Source: Pseudomonas sp. GL-B-19
Lineage (GTDB): Bacteria > Pseudomonadota > Gammaproteobacteria > Pseudomonadales > Pseudomonadaceae
Direction of reading: 5' to 3'
NCBI RefSeq assembly: GCF_019956415.1
Contig: NZ_JAHBDK010000075.1
Span: forward strand, 124,001-188,000
DNA length: 64,000 nucleotides
Positions 8,640-17,209 of this stretch are shown one piece after another; the stretch's first letter is position 1, and each line of letters begins with the position of its first letter. Under the pieces are notes generated by a model. It ran no database searches. It saw only the letters and a program-made list of their open reading frames with translations, and had not been told where the DNA came from. Position numbers and translations under genes: made by a program.

Positions 8640-9884
8640 TTGCGTCTGTTCCACACCTCCGACTGGCACCTTGGGCAGAATCTGCACGGCCAGGAACGCG
8701 ATTTCGAGCACGCCTGTTTTCTTGAATGGCTGTTGCGCCAGCTGAAGCTGGACCAGCCCGATGTGCTGTTGATCGCCGGCGATATCTTCGACACGGTCAA
8801 CCCGCCGGTCAAAGCCCAGGAACGCCTCTACGATTTCATCGTCAGCGCCCACGAGCAGCAGCCCTTGCTGACCATCGTGATGATCGCCGGCAACCACGAC
8901 TCCGGCTCACGGATCGAATTGCCCGCGCCATTGATGCGCCGCTTGCGCACCCATGCGCTCGGTCGGGTGCTGTGGCTGGATGACGGTCAACTGGATGCCG
9001 AGCGCCTGTTGCTGCCGTTGCCCGATGACAGCGGTGAGATTGTCGGCTGGTGCCTGGCGCTGCCGTTCCTGCGCCCTGCCGAAGTCACCGGCGCGCAGTT
9101 GGGCGACAACTATTTGCGCGGGATTGGCCAGGTTCACGAATGGCTGATCGAAGCGGCCAACGCCAAACGCAAACCCGGCCAGGCGTTGATTGCGATCAGC
9201 CACGCGCACATGGCCGGCGGTTCGGTGTCGGAAGATTCCGAGCGCAGCCTGATCATCGGCAACGCCGAGGCCCTGCCCGCCAGCCTGTTCGGGCCAAGCA
9301 TCAGTTACGTTGCCCTCGGCCATTTGCACAAGCCGCAGAAGGTCAACGGCGAGGAGCGCATCCGCTACAGCGGCTCACCGATTCCGCTGTCGTTTTCCGA
9401 GATCGGCTATCAGCATCAGATTCTCGACATCACCCTCGATGGCGAAACCCTGGTCAGCGTCGAGCCGAAGCTGATTCCACGGGCAGTCAACCTGCAACGC
9501 ATCGGCCCGGCGCCGCTGGCGGAAATCCTCCTGCAACTGGCTGACCTGCCCAACATTGATTTGCTCGCCGACATCCAGCGCCAGCCATGGCTGGAAGTCC
9601 GGGTGCGCCTGGACGAGCCGCAACCCGACCTGCGTCACCAGGTAGAAACCACCCTGCAAGGCAAAGCCGTGCGTCTGGTGCGTATCGCCGCCGAATATGC
9701 CGGCAATGGCAGCCGCGAGGGCGTCGATGACGGCACCAGTCTGGTCGAACTGGACCAGCTAACGCCTCAGGAATTGTTCAGCCGCGCCTGGCAGGACAGC
9801 TATGGCAGTGAGGTCGATGAGCAAACGCTGAAGGACTTTGCCGAGCTGTTACAGGACGTGCAGATGGAGAGCGAACAGCCATGA
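8640..9884 (+). CDS. sbcD: SbcD nuclease subunit of the SbcCD DNA-repair complex
   Basis: A 414-residue Mre11-type metallophosphoesterase. Motifs I-III are clear: TSDWHLGQ (from residue 6), GDIFDT and AGNHDSG, and later the paired histidines SHAHMAGG and LGHLHKPQ. With SbcC it forms an ATP-dependent nuclease that cuts DNA hairpins and processes double-strand breaks. The start is TTG at 8640, giving MRLFHTSDWHLG with the motif in its usual place and GGAG 5 bases upstream; no ATG fits. The sbcC start overlaps the stop (ATGA). Confidence 0.95.
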   Translation: MRLFHTSDWHLGQNLHGQERDFEHACFLEWLLRQLKLDQPDVLLIAGDIFDTVNPPVKAQERLYDFIVSAHEQQPLLTIVMIAGNHDSGSRIELPAPLMRRLRTHALGRVLWLDDGQLDAERLLLPLPDDSGEIVGWCLALPFLRPAEVTGAQLGDNYLRGIGQVHEWLIEAANAKRKPGQALIAISHAHMAGGSVSEDSERSLIIGNAEALPASLFGPSISYVALGHLHKPQKVNGEERIRYSGSPIPLSFSEIGYQHQILDITLDGETLVSVEPKLIPRAVNLQRIGPAPLAEILLQLADLPNIDLLADIQRQPWLEVRVRLDEPQPDLRHQVETTLQGKAVRLVRIAAEYAGNGSREGVDDGTSLVELDQLTPQELFSRAWQDSYGSEVDEQTLKDFAELLQDVQMESEQP

Positions 9885-12800
9885 AGATTCTCGCGATCCG
9901 CCTGAAAAACCTCGCCTCCCTGGCCGGGCCCTTTGAGATCGACTTCACGGCCGAACCGTTGGCCAGCGCTGGTCTATTCGCAATCACCGGACCCACCGGT
10001 GCCGGTAAAAGCACTTTGCTTGATGCCTTGTGCCTGGCACTTTTTGGCGCCGTGCCCCGTCTGAGCAATGCTCAAGTGTCCGCGAAAGCGCCGGACGCCG
10101 ATGGCGAAATCAGCACCGGCGACCCCCGTACGCTGTTGCGACGTGGCACGGGTGAAGGCTATGCCGAAGTGGATTTCGTTGGCATTGACGGCCGTCGTTA
10201 CCGCGCTCGCTGGGAAGCCAACCGCGCCCGGGAGAAAGCCGGCGGCAAGCTGCAAGCCAGTCGCCAGAGCTTGCGCGACATCGATCAGGATCAACTGCTG
10301 GCCAGCCAGAAAGTCGAGTTCAAAACCCAGCTCGAATCCGTACTGGGCTTGAACTTCGAGCAGTTCACCCGCGCCGTGTTGCTCGCCCAGAGCGAATTCA
10401 GTGCCTTCCTCAAGGCCAACGACAACGAACGCAGCGAATTGCTGGAAAAGCTCACCGACACCGCGCTCTATACCCAGCTCGGTCGCCGCGCGTTCGACAA
10501 GACCAAAGAGGCGCGTGAAACCCACAAGCTGTTGCAGGACCAGGCCACCGGCGTGACGCCGCTATCTCCCGAAGCCCGCGCCGAACTGGATGAGCGCTTC
10601 AATGAGGCGCAGCAGCAACTGAAAACTCAGCAGGCGCAACTCAAACAGCTTGAGCTGCAACACACCTGGCTCAAAGACCTGCGCCAGTTGCAGGACGAGC
10701 AACTGAGCGCCACTGAACAACTGAACAGCGCGCAGCAGCATTGGGACAGTCTGGTCGGTGAACGCCTGAAACTGACGCGCCTGGAGCAGTTGGCCCCGCA
10801 ACGGCATCAGTTCGCCCGCAAAACTGAACTCACCGCTCAGCTCACGCCGCTGGCTGCGCAGATTCAACAACACACGCAACAGCAACAGGAACTCACCGAG
10901 CGCCAGACTCAACTCGGACAGAGCCTGAGCAGCGCCCATACCGCGCTGACCGAAGCGCAAAACCAGCACACCCACAGTGCGCCGTTGCTACGCCAGGCCT
11001 TTGAAGCTCAAAGCACCCTCGCCCGTCTGGTCAAAGACACCAGCCTCAGCGCCGATCTCAAGCAGCAAGCAGAACTGGCCTGCACTCAGGGTCAGAGCAC
11101 GATTCAAGGTTTGCTTGATCAGCAAAAACAGGTTGCCGAACGTCTGCAACGCATCGCCGGGGAGCTCGAATACAGCACGCCTCTGGCACCGCTGAGCGAG
11201 GCGTGGAACGCCTATCGCGATCGCCTGCAACAGCTGATGTTGATCGGCAATCGCTTGAACAAAGGCCAGGCCGAACTGGCGGCCCTGGAGCAAAGTGCAA
11301 CAGGCGCAGCCGAAGCGCTGGCCTCGCAAAAACAGCAGCTGGAAGTGCTCTACAAAGAGGCCGGCGCCGAACCTGAAGCCGTGGCTGAACAAATCCAGCT
11401 GCTCGGCAATCTGTTGCAGGACAACCGCAAGCAACTACGGGCTTTCGAAGAACTGACACGGCTGTGGGCCAGTCAGCTGGAACTGGACCACCGCGGCGCG
11501 GAGCTTCAACAACGCCAGCTGGGCGCTCAGCAAGAACGCGATCGCCTGACCCAGGACGGGGTAAAAACCAAGAACGAACTGACCATCGCCGAACAGACCC
11601 TGACCATTACCCGCGAACTGCTGGAACGTCAGCGTCTGGCCCGCAGCGCCAGCGTCGAAGAATTGCGTGAGCAGTTACAGGACGATCAGCCGTGTCCGGT
11701 TTGTGGCAGCCCCGACCATCCCTATCATCAGCCGGAAGCGCTGCTGCAAAGCCTCGGTCGCCATGACGAAAGCGAGCAGGCCAACGCGCAGAAAGCCGTC
11801 GACCAGTTGAAGGAAAAACTCACTGATCTGCGTGCAGAAGTCGGCGGCTTGATCGCTCAGCAAAAAGAGCTGTTACAGCAGCAAGAGCAACTCGCCACCC
11901 AGCAACAAGCCCTGACGCCAAGCCTCGAAGCGCATCCATTGTCGACGCAATTAATGACTCAGGACGCGAACAAACGCGATGCCTGGCTGACGCAGCAAAA
12001 CAATCAGTTGAACCAGAGCATCAGCCAGGACGAGCAGCGGCAAACCGCCCTGCTGACCTTGCAACAGGACGCCGCGCGCCTTCAGCAACAACTGCGCAGT
12101 GCCGAGACCGCAAGCCAGCAGGCGGCGCAGCACCTGACCAACCAGCAACGCGAGTTGAGCAGCGACCGTCAGCGTCTGGATGAAGAACTGACCGCGTTCA
12201 GCACCCTGCTCCCGACCGAGACGCTGGAGGCATTGCGCAACGAGCCCGCCGCGACGTTCATGCAGCTCGACCAGCAGATTACCCAGCGCCTGGAGCAACT
12301 CGACCAGCAACGCGATGAACTCAGCGAACAGCTGCAACGTCAGCAGGCGCTGGAGAAAGAACAGGACCGTCAACAGACACGCGTTCAACAACTGGATGCC
12401 GCCCGACAGCAGTTCGATGCCCTCGCCGAGCAACAGCAGGCCAGTCAGCAAACACTGGCTCAATTGTTGGGCGAACACACCAGTGCCGAGCAATGGCAGC
12501 AGCAACTCGATCACGCCGTCGAACAGGCACGCACTGCCGAATCGACGGCCAATCAGGAACTGCAAACCGTACGCACGCGCCTGGTGCAACTGGCGGCCGA
12601 ACTCAAGGCCCGGCAGGAACGCGCGCAGGCAATGGAAGCCGAAGACCGCGAGTTGAGCAGCAAGATTGGTGATTGGCGCGCGCAGCATCCCGAGCTGGAT
12701 GACGGCGGTCTGGACGCGTTGCTCAGCGTCGACGATCAACAGCTCAGCGAACTGCGCCAGCAATTGCAACACAGCGAAAAAGCCATCGAACAGAACAAGG

Positions 12801-13522
12801 TCTTGTTGCAGGAGCGGGATAAGCGCCTGCTCAGCCACCAGGCACAGCACAACGGTAATCTCGATGCCGAACAACTGGCCACCGCACTGACCGAACTGCA
12901 AAACCTGTCTTCCGCCAGTGAACACCGCTGCGCCGAACTGCGCGCCGAGCAGACCGAGGATCAGCGCCGGCAAAACGCCAATCAAGCCCTGGCCCAACAG
13001 ATCGCCGACGCCTACACCGAGTACCAACGCTGGGCGCGTTTGAATGCATTGATCGGTTCGGCCACCGGCGATACGTTCCGCAAGATCGCCCAGGCCTACA
13101 ACCTCGATCTGTTGGTGCACCACGCCAACGTACAGTTGCGGCAACTGGTGCGCCGTTATCGGTTGAAACGCGGCGGCAGCATGCTGGGGTTACTGGTGAT
13201 GGACACCGAGATGGGCGATGAACTGCGTTCGGTGCATTCGCTGTCTGGCGGCGAGACGTTCCTGGTGTCTCTGGCACTGGCCTTGGGCCTGGCTTCGATG
13301 GCGTCGAGCACGCTGAAAATCGAATCGCTGTTCATCGACGAGGGCTTCGGCAGCCTCGATCCGGAATCCCTGCAACTGGCCATGGACGCGCTGGACGGCT
13401 TGCAGGCTCAGGGCCGCAAAGTGGCGGTGATTTCCCATGTGCAGGAAATGCATGAACGGATTCCGGTGCAGATTCAGGTTCGTCGTCAGGGCAATGGCCT
13501 GAGTACCCTGGAGGTGAAATGA
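9881..13522 (+). CDS. sbcC: SbcC ATPase subunit of the SbcCD complex
   Basis: A 1213-residue Rad50-type SMC-like ATPase. Walker A GPTGAGKST lies at about residues 37-45. Two very long Gln-rich coiled coils flank the zinc-hook CPVC at about residues 605-608. The C-terminal ABC signature LSGGETFLVSLAL and Walker B SLFIDEGFGSLD complete the head domain. The zinc hook joins two molecules while the heads bind SbcD. Length is slightly above that of E. coli SbcC. It overlaps sbcD upstream and the GST gene downstream by ATGA junctions, so the three genes are probably co-translated. Gln-codon richness makes the antisense strand open over long stretches. Confidence 0.95.
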   Translation: MKILAIRLKNLASLAGPFEIDFTAEPLASAGLFAITGPTGAGKSTLLDALCLALFGAVPRLSNAQVSAKAPDADGEISTGDPRTLLRRGTGEGYAEVDFVGIDGRRYRARWEANRAREKAGGKLQASRQSLRDIDQDQLLASQKVEFKTQLESVLGLNFEQFTRAVLLAQSEFSAFLKANDNERSELLEKLTDTALYTQLGRRAFDKTKEARETHKLLQDQATGVTPLSPEARAELDERFNEAQQQLKTQQAQLKQLELQHTWLKDLRQLQDEQLSATEQLNSAQQHWDSLVGERLKLTRLEQLAPQRHQFARKTELTAQLTPLAAQIQQHTQQQQELTERQTQLGQSLSSAHTALTEAQNQHTHSAPLLRQAFEAQSTLARLVKDTSLSADLKQQAELACTQGQSTIQGLLDQQKQVAERLQRIAGELEYSTPLAPLSEAWNAYRDRLQQLMLIGNRLNKGQAELAALEQSATGAAEALASQKQQLEVLYKEAGAEPEAVAEQIQLLGNLLQDNRKQLRAFEELTRLWASQLELDHRGAELQQRQLGAQQERDRLTQDGVKTKNELTIAEQTLTITRELLERQRLARSASVEELREQLQDDQPCPVCGSPDHPYHQPEALLQSLGRHDESEQANAQKAVDQLKEKLTDLRAEVGGLIAQQKELLQQQEQLATQQQALTPSLEAHPLSTQLMTQDANKRDAWLTQQNNQLNQSISQDEQRQTALLTLQQDAARLQQQLRSAETASQQAAQHLTNQQRELSSDRQRLDEELTAFSTLLPTETLEALRNEPAATFMQLDQQITQRLEQLDQQRDELSEQLQRQQALEKEQDRQQTRVQQLDAARQQFDALAEQQQASQQTLAQLLGEHTSAEQWQQQLDHAVEQARTAESTANQELQTVRTRLVQLAAELKARQERAQAMEAEDRELSSKIGDWRAQHPELDDGGLDALLSVDDQQLSELRQQLQHSEKAIEQNKVLLQERDKRLLSHQAQHNGNLDAEQLATALTELQNLSSASEHRCAELRAEQTEDQRRQNANQALAQQIADAYTEYQRWARLNALIGSATGDTFRKIAQAYNLDLLVHHANVQLRQLVRRYRLKRGGSMLGLLVMDTEMGDELRSVHSLSGGETFLVSLALALGLASMASSTLKIESLFIDEGFGSLDPESLQLAMDALDGLQAQGRKVAVISHVQEMHERIPVQIQVRRQGNGLSTLEVK

Positions 13523-14115
13523 ATACGCTGTATTCCTTCCGCCGCTGCCCGTACGCCATGCGCGCGCGGATGGCGCTGCGCTACTCCGGCGTACCGGTGA
13601 ACATCGTCGAAGTCAGCCTCAAGGCTAAACCCGCAGAGATGCTGGCGTTGTCGAGTAAAGGCACGGTACCGGTGCTGAGCGCTGATGGCCGGGTCATTGA
13701 TGAAAGCCTGGCAATCATGCAATGGGCGTTAGCACAAAATGATCCGCAGGACTGGTTGCTCAAGGATGATCCCGCCGGACAAGCGCGCATTGCGGCCCTG
13801 ATTGAGTCGAACGATCAGACCTTCAAAGTACATTTGAATCGCTACAAATACGCCGAACGTTATCCCGAACAACCGATGGAGGTTTATCGGGCCGACGGTG
13901 AGGTGTTTTTGCGCCAGCTTGATGAGTTACTGGAGGGGCGCGACTACTTGCTGGCGGCGCATCCAAGTCTGGCAGACATAGCGCTGATGCCGTTCGTGCG
14001 GCAGTTTGCGCATGTCGATCGCGAGTGGTTCGCGCAGACGCCTTACGTGCGGTTGCAGGGCTGGTTGCAGCGGTTTCTGGAGTCGGACTTGTTTACTGGC
14101 GTAATGAAGAAGTAA
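13519..14115 (+). CDS. Glutathione S-transferase-like protein
   Basis: A 198-residue cytosolic protein with an N-terminal thioredoxin fold opening MNTLYSFRRCPYAMRARMAL. The CPYAMR motif resembles a monothiol glutaredoxin or GST active site. A helical GST C-terminal domain follows, with SLADIALMPFVRQFA. The cis-Pro strand is KGTVPVL and is followed by DESLAIMQW, which binds glutathione in the family. It overlaps the sbcC stop by ATGA, although a functional link with SbcCD is not established. Substrate unknown. Confidence 0.85.
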   Translation: MNTLYSFRRCPYAMRARMALRYSGVPVNIVEVSLKAKPAEMLALSSKGTVPVLSADGRVIDESLAIMQWALAQNDPQDWLLKDDPAGQARIAALIESNDQTFKVHLNRYKYAERYPEQPMEVYRADGEVFLRQLDELLEGRDYLLAAHPSLADIALMPFVRQFAHVDREWFAQTPYVRLQGWLQRFLESDLFTGVMKK

Positions 14116-14128
14116 CTGCATCGATCCC

Positions 14129-14274
14129 TGTAGCAGCTGGCGAAGCCTGCGTCGGCCGGTCCGCGCTCGGGCGCAGCAGTCGCAAAATCAGCACATGCGG
14201 TACATCAGACAAACCATGTAAGCAGAATTTACGACTGCTTCGCAATCGGACGCAGGCTTCGCCAGCTGCTACAA
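14129..14274. repeat. REPIN of the TGTAGCAGCTGG class
   Basis: TGTAGCAGCTGGCGAAGCCT opens the block and its inverted copy AGGCTTCGCCAGCTGCTACA closes it. It lies between the convergent GST and small-protein genes. Confidence 0.9.
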
Positions 14275-14293
14275 GGTTGCGTCGCACGATGCA

Positions 14294-14551
14294 TCAGGCA
14301 AACACTTCACACATCTTCAACACCGAACAATCCACATGGAACGGCCCGAAGAAATCGGACTGACGTTTGATCGGTGGATTGCCCGCCAGCAGCGCCAGCG
14401 CCTTCTGCGTTTCAATATTGCGTGCGAGGTTGTGATTGGCTTCTATGGATCGGGCCACGGAACCCGCCGAACCCTGCCCGATGCCCAGCAACGAAGAGCC
14501 GTTGGTGATGAACGCCAGGAACGCAATCACCCAGAGTCTGCGCCCTTTCAT
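14294..14551 (-). CDS. Small exported or membrane protein, unknown
   Basis: An 85-residue protein with a hydrophobic N-terminus (RRLWVIAFLAFITNGSSLLG) that could be a signal peptide or a single anchor. A soluble part with ARSIEANHNLARNIETQKAL and two cysteines near the end (VDCSVLKMCEVFA) follows. Its ATG overlaps the stop of the preceding small membrane gene (ATGA), so the two form a unit. I do not recognise the family. The cysteine pair at the C-terminus could form a disulfide if the protein is exported. Confidence 0.6.
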   Translation of the reverse strand: MKGRRLWVIAFLAFITNGSSLLGIGQGSAGSVARSIEANHNLARNIETQKALALLAGNPPIKRQSDFFGPFHVDCSVLKMCEVFA

Positions 14552-14760
14552 GCCCCGACCACTCCCGCCAGTTCTACGTGCTCGCCCCCCGCGTTTTGGG
14601 CGCGGTGTTCGAACTGGATGCCGGGATAAGCGACCTCAATCGGTGCTTCTACGGTGCGGTGCGTTTGAGCCGAAAGGCTGACGACCAACACCAGGATCAC
14701 GTAAAGACCGATGGCCAGGTAGGCGCCGTGTTTGGCAGAAGTGAGGATTGAGCTGGCCAT
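14548..14760 (-). CDS. Small single-pass membrane protein, unknown
   Basis: A 70-residue protein: a short basic N-terminus, one membrane segment (GAYLAIGLYVILVLVVSLSA, about residues 10-29) and a hydrophilic tail. ATG 14760 is chosen because GGAG stands 6 bases upstream; an earlier in-frame ATG has no such site. It is followed with a 4-base overlap by another small exported protein. No family recognised. Confidence 0.6.
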   Translation of the reverse strand: MASSILTSAKHGAYLAIGLYVILVLVVSLSAQTHRTVEAPIEVAYPGIQFEHRAQNAGGEHVELAGVVGA

Positions 14761-14875
14761 GGTGTTCTCCGTGGGCATGTTTCGATGCCCACAGAATCAA
14801 TCAAAAAAGCTGGGCTAACCACTCAGGGATATCCATAGTGACCATCAGCTTCGTTGATCATTAAGCCAGTCTATT

Positions 14876-15001
14876 TCAGTCTTCGATAAAACTCATCATG
14901 CGCTCGCGGGCCGCGTCCGGCTCGTCTGGAACGGGCTGGGCATCCGAAAGTAGGGGGGTGGAATACAGAAAAAGAAGAACCACTGCCACGCGCATCGCCA
15001 T
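14876..15001 (-). CDS. Very small secreted peptide, unknown
   Basis: A 41-residue open frame with a clear signal-peptide-like start (MAMRVAVVLLFLYSTPLLSD) and a short acidic remainder rich in Asp, Glu and Arg. AAGGA lies 8 bases before ATG 15001. A longer version starting at 15094 would bury the hydrophobic segment and lacks a comparable site. It is too short to assign to a family, but the signal peptide plus ribosome-binding site make it a plausible gene. Confidence 0.45.
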   Translation of the reverse strand: MAMRVAVVLLFLYSTPLLSDAQPVPDEPDAARERMMSFIED

Positions 15002-15211
15002 GTTGTCGATCCTTGTTATTAGAATTGGAATCAAAAACCGAGCGCCAAATCTAAACTCGCGGCCATGTGTTATCAAGTCGGGAGTTGATGGCAATGTGAT
15101 GCTGTCGTAAACGCGTTATGCAGGAGCGACATCACTCAGGTTTCTCGAAGCTGTTCAGCTTGATCGACGCAAGTGACTTCACTCCTGCATAAAAGGTGCA
15201 GGGCTTGTATT

Positions 15212-15391
15212 TCAGGCTTGGGTTTTGTGATCCAGAGCGGCGTAGAAATTGGCACTCTGTTGCAGGTATTTCTGGGTGTAGCTCTGGGCGTGGGATTTTT
15301 TGTCGCTGATTTCGACGTTGGCACTGGCTGGCAGAGCAACGGAGGCAGAGATTGCAGAAGCAGCAATGACAGAGAAGAGATTGAAGTTCAT
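15212..15391 (-). CDS. Small periplasmic or secreted protein, unknown
   Basis: A 59-residue protein: MNFNLFSVIAASAISASVAL is a signal peptide with a likely cut after LPASA, leaving a mature part of about 35 residues rich in Lys, Gln, Ser and Tyr. GAGGA lies 8 bases before ATG 15391. The frame continues upstream to 15487, but without a start site as good. No family recognised. The short hydrophilic mature peptide fits a periplasmic or secreted small protein. Confidence 0.6.
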   Translation of the reverse strand: MNFNLFSVIAASAISASVALPASANVEISDKKSHAQSYTQKYLQQSANFYAALDHKTQA

Positions 15392-15518
15392 GGCGGTATT
15401 CCTCGCATTCAGTTGGCTTGCTTGCCCGGTGGGGCCGTGAAGCAAACTTAACCTTCGAGTGTTCTCGCCTGAAATCCTTTGTAGCATTAGCAGATATCAG
15501 CGTCATTAATACAAGGAT

Positions 15519-15543
15519 GCAGGCCCCATCAACCGGGGCCTGC
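15519..15543 (-). terminator. Hairpin just after the lactonase gene
   Basis: A 9-base-pair stem (GCAGGCCCC paired with GGGGCCTGC) with a 7-base loop lies 4 bases after the lactonase stop on the minus strand. The following T-run is weak, so it is a putative terminator or 3' stabilising hairpin. Confidence 0.45.
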
Positions 15544-15546
15544 GGC

Positions 15547-16743
15547 CTATTGACGCAGCAGAAACTTGAGGTCGCTCGGCGCGTCCATTGGCAGTTTCTG
15601 CACGGTTTTACCCAGCAGACCGGTCTTGGCGTCACGTTCGACGACGACAACCTGGTTGCTCTTCTGGTTGGCAATCAGCACGAACTTGCCACTGGGATCG
15701 AGGCTGAACTCGCGCGGATGGTCCCCTTCCACGGAACGTCGTTGCAGCTCCTTGAGGTGGCCGGTCGCGGGATCAATGGCAAACACCAACAATTGATTGG
15801 CGGTGCCACGGTTGCTGACGTAGAGGAACTTGCCATCCGCCGAAGCATGCAGTGCTGCCGCCGCTTTATCGGACGCAGGCTGGCCCGCCGCCAGGTCGAC
15901 CAGTTGCGTTTGCTCAAGCTTGCCATTCTGGTAATCGAACACTGCCACCTGCGCACTCATTTCCATGGTCAGCCAAACATGCTTGCCGTCGGCACTGAAC
16001 AGTAAATGACGCGGCCCGCTGCCCGGCGGCAACTGCACGGACGCCGGTGTGGCGGGCGTCAACGGCAGATCCGGATTGGCCTTGGGGTCGAAGAGGTAGA
16101 CAAAGACCTTGTCTGCCCCCAAATCATTGGAGAACACGTAGCGGCCGTCTGGTGAGGAGACCGTCGAGTGCACGTGTGCCGACATCTGCCGCTCAGGGTT
16201 GACCCGACTCGCTGGATGACTGCTCATCTGCTCGACGTTTTCAAGTTTGCCTTCAGCGCCCACCGGCAACACCGCGAGGGTGCCGCCCGGATCTTCAGCC
16301 ACCGAATAGTTGCTGACAAACAGATGACGGCCATCGCCGCTGAGGCTCGAATGCGTTGGCTCGTTGCCCAGGCTCTGGACCTGATTGATCAGGCTCAACT
16401 CATGGGTCTTGGAATCAATCGCATAACTGCTGACACGCCCGACCGGATCTTTCTGACCCGGGCCGTTTTCATTGACCACGAACAGGTAACGCTGGTCCTT
16501 GGACACAGTCAGCCAGGACGGGTTTTCGCTTTGCACCACTTGCAGTGGCCTGGCGTTGATCTGCCCGGTCGAACTGTCGAAGTTCAGACGATAAATCCCC
16601 TGACTCTGACCCGCCGTGTAGGAACCCACCAGCAACTGATAATCGTCGGCCAAGGCAGCCTGAACGCCCATCGCGCCGACACTACCGGCGATCAACAGCG
16701 GCCAGAGATTACGCCCCCTCAAGCTCATCGTCCTCGTCGTCAT
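15547..16743 (-). CDS. Exported lactonase-family beta-propeller (6-phosphogluconolactonase-like)
   Basis: A protein of about 398 residues. After a twin-basic N-terminus comes a signal peptide (LWPLLIAGSVGAMGVQAALA, probable cut before DDYQLL). The body is a seven-bladed propeller of the lactonase family, with YQLLVGSYTAGQSQGIYRL, GNEPTHSSLSGDGRHLFVSN and a C-terminal HPREFSLDPSGKFVLIANQK segment. Cytosolic members hydrolyse sugar lactones; the signal peptide places this one in the periplasm. Starts at 16749 (GTG), 16743 (ATG) and 16728 are possible; all overlap the upstream small gene. Its neighbourhood of sugar-acid genes suggests an aldonolactone substrate, which is inference. Confidence 0.85.
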   Translation of the reverse strand: MTTRTMSLRGRNLWPLLIAGSVGAMGVQAALADDYQLLVGSYTAGQSQGIYRLNFDSSTGQINARPLQVVQSENPSWLTVSKDQRYLFVVNENGPGQKDPVGRVSSYAIDSKTHELSLINQVQSLGNEPTHSSLSGDGRHLFVSNYSVAEDPGGTLAVLPVGAEGKLENVEQMSSHPASRVNPERQMSAHVHSTVSSPDGRYVFSNDLGADKVFVYLFDPKANPDLPLTPATPASVQLPPGSGPRHLLFSADGKHVWLTMEMSAQVAVFDYQNGKLEQTQLVDLAAGQPASDKAAAALHASADGKFLYVSNRGTANQLLVFAIDPATGHLKELQRRSVEGDHPREFSLDPSGKFVLIANQKSNQVVVVERDAKTGLLGKTVQKLPMDAPSDLKFLLRQ

Positions 16744-17005
16744 GACCACCGATAGCGGTCAGGCACACCAAGCGGTGCTCGCCGGAATCGCCGGTGATCA
16801 ACCAGCTTTGCAGGGTTGGGTCGAAGGAGGATGCCTGAATCTGCGCCGGGGTGAACTCCCAGTGCTTGGCCGCTCGCCCATCCATGCACTCGATGTGCAG
16901 GTTGTCGTCTTCATCGAGGGCGAATTCGAACGCGTGCAACCCGTCGATTTCCACCATGTCGCAGTGTTCGAGGGTGTTAAGCAAGGTAACGGCTTCGGTA
17001 GTCAT
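16709..17005 (-). CDS. Small acidic conserved protein (possibly DUF5629)
   Basis: A 98-residue soluble protein, highly acidic, opening MTTEAVTLLNTLEHCDMVEI and ending in a DDEDDE stretch. It resembles the uncharacterised Pseudomonas DUF5629 family as I remember it, but I cannot verify this. The start at 17005 gives the family-like N-terminus; an earlier in-frame start at 17047 is less likely. Its 3' end overlaps the lactonase start by about 35 bases, so the two are probably transcribed and translated together. Confidence 0.65.
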   Translation of the reverse strand: MTTEAVTLLNTLEHCDMVEIDGLHAFEFALDEDDNLHIECMDGRAAKHWEFTPAQIQASSFDPTLQSWLITGDSGEHRLVCLTAIGGHDDEDDELEGA

Positions 17006-17098
17006 GGCGATCAATCTTTGAATGGGAAAGATGCAATGATAACTCAATGTGTGGGCGGCCCAGTGCTGACCTCACCCCCACACACAACACCGAGCCCA

Positions 17099-17189
17099 TG
17101 TGGGAGCGAGCCTGCTCGCGAAGAGGCCATCACATCCAACATCAATGGTGGCTGATACTCCGCTTTCGCGAGCAGGCTCGCTCCCACAG
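17099..17189. repeat. REPIN (GAGCAGGCTCGCTCCCACA class)
   Basis: TGTGGGAGCGAGCCTGCTCG is inverted as CGAGCAGGCTCGCTCCCACA about 45 bases later. It sits between the small acidic gene and the aldehyde dehydrogenase gene. Confidence 0.9.
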
Positions 17190-17209
17190 GGGGGATTTGT
17201 GTTTAACCG

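Noticed and set aside
11951..13144. 397-codon antisense open frame over sbcC
   Set aside because: It mirrors the Gln-rich coiled coil of SbcC and has the composition of a shadow frame.
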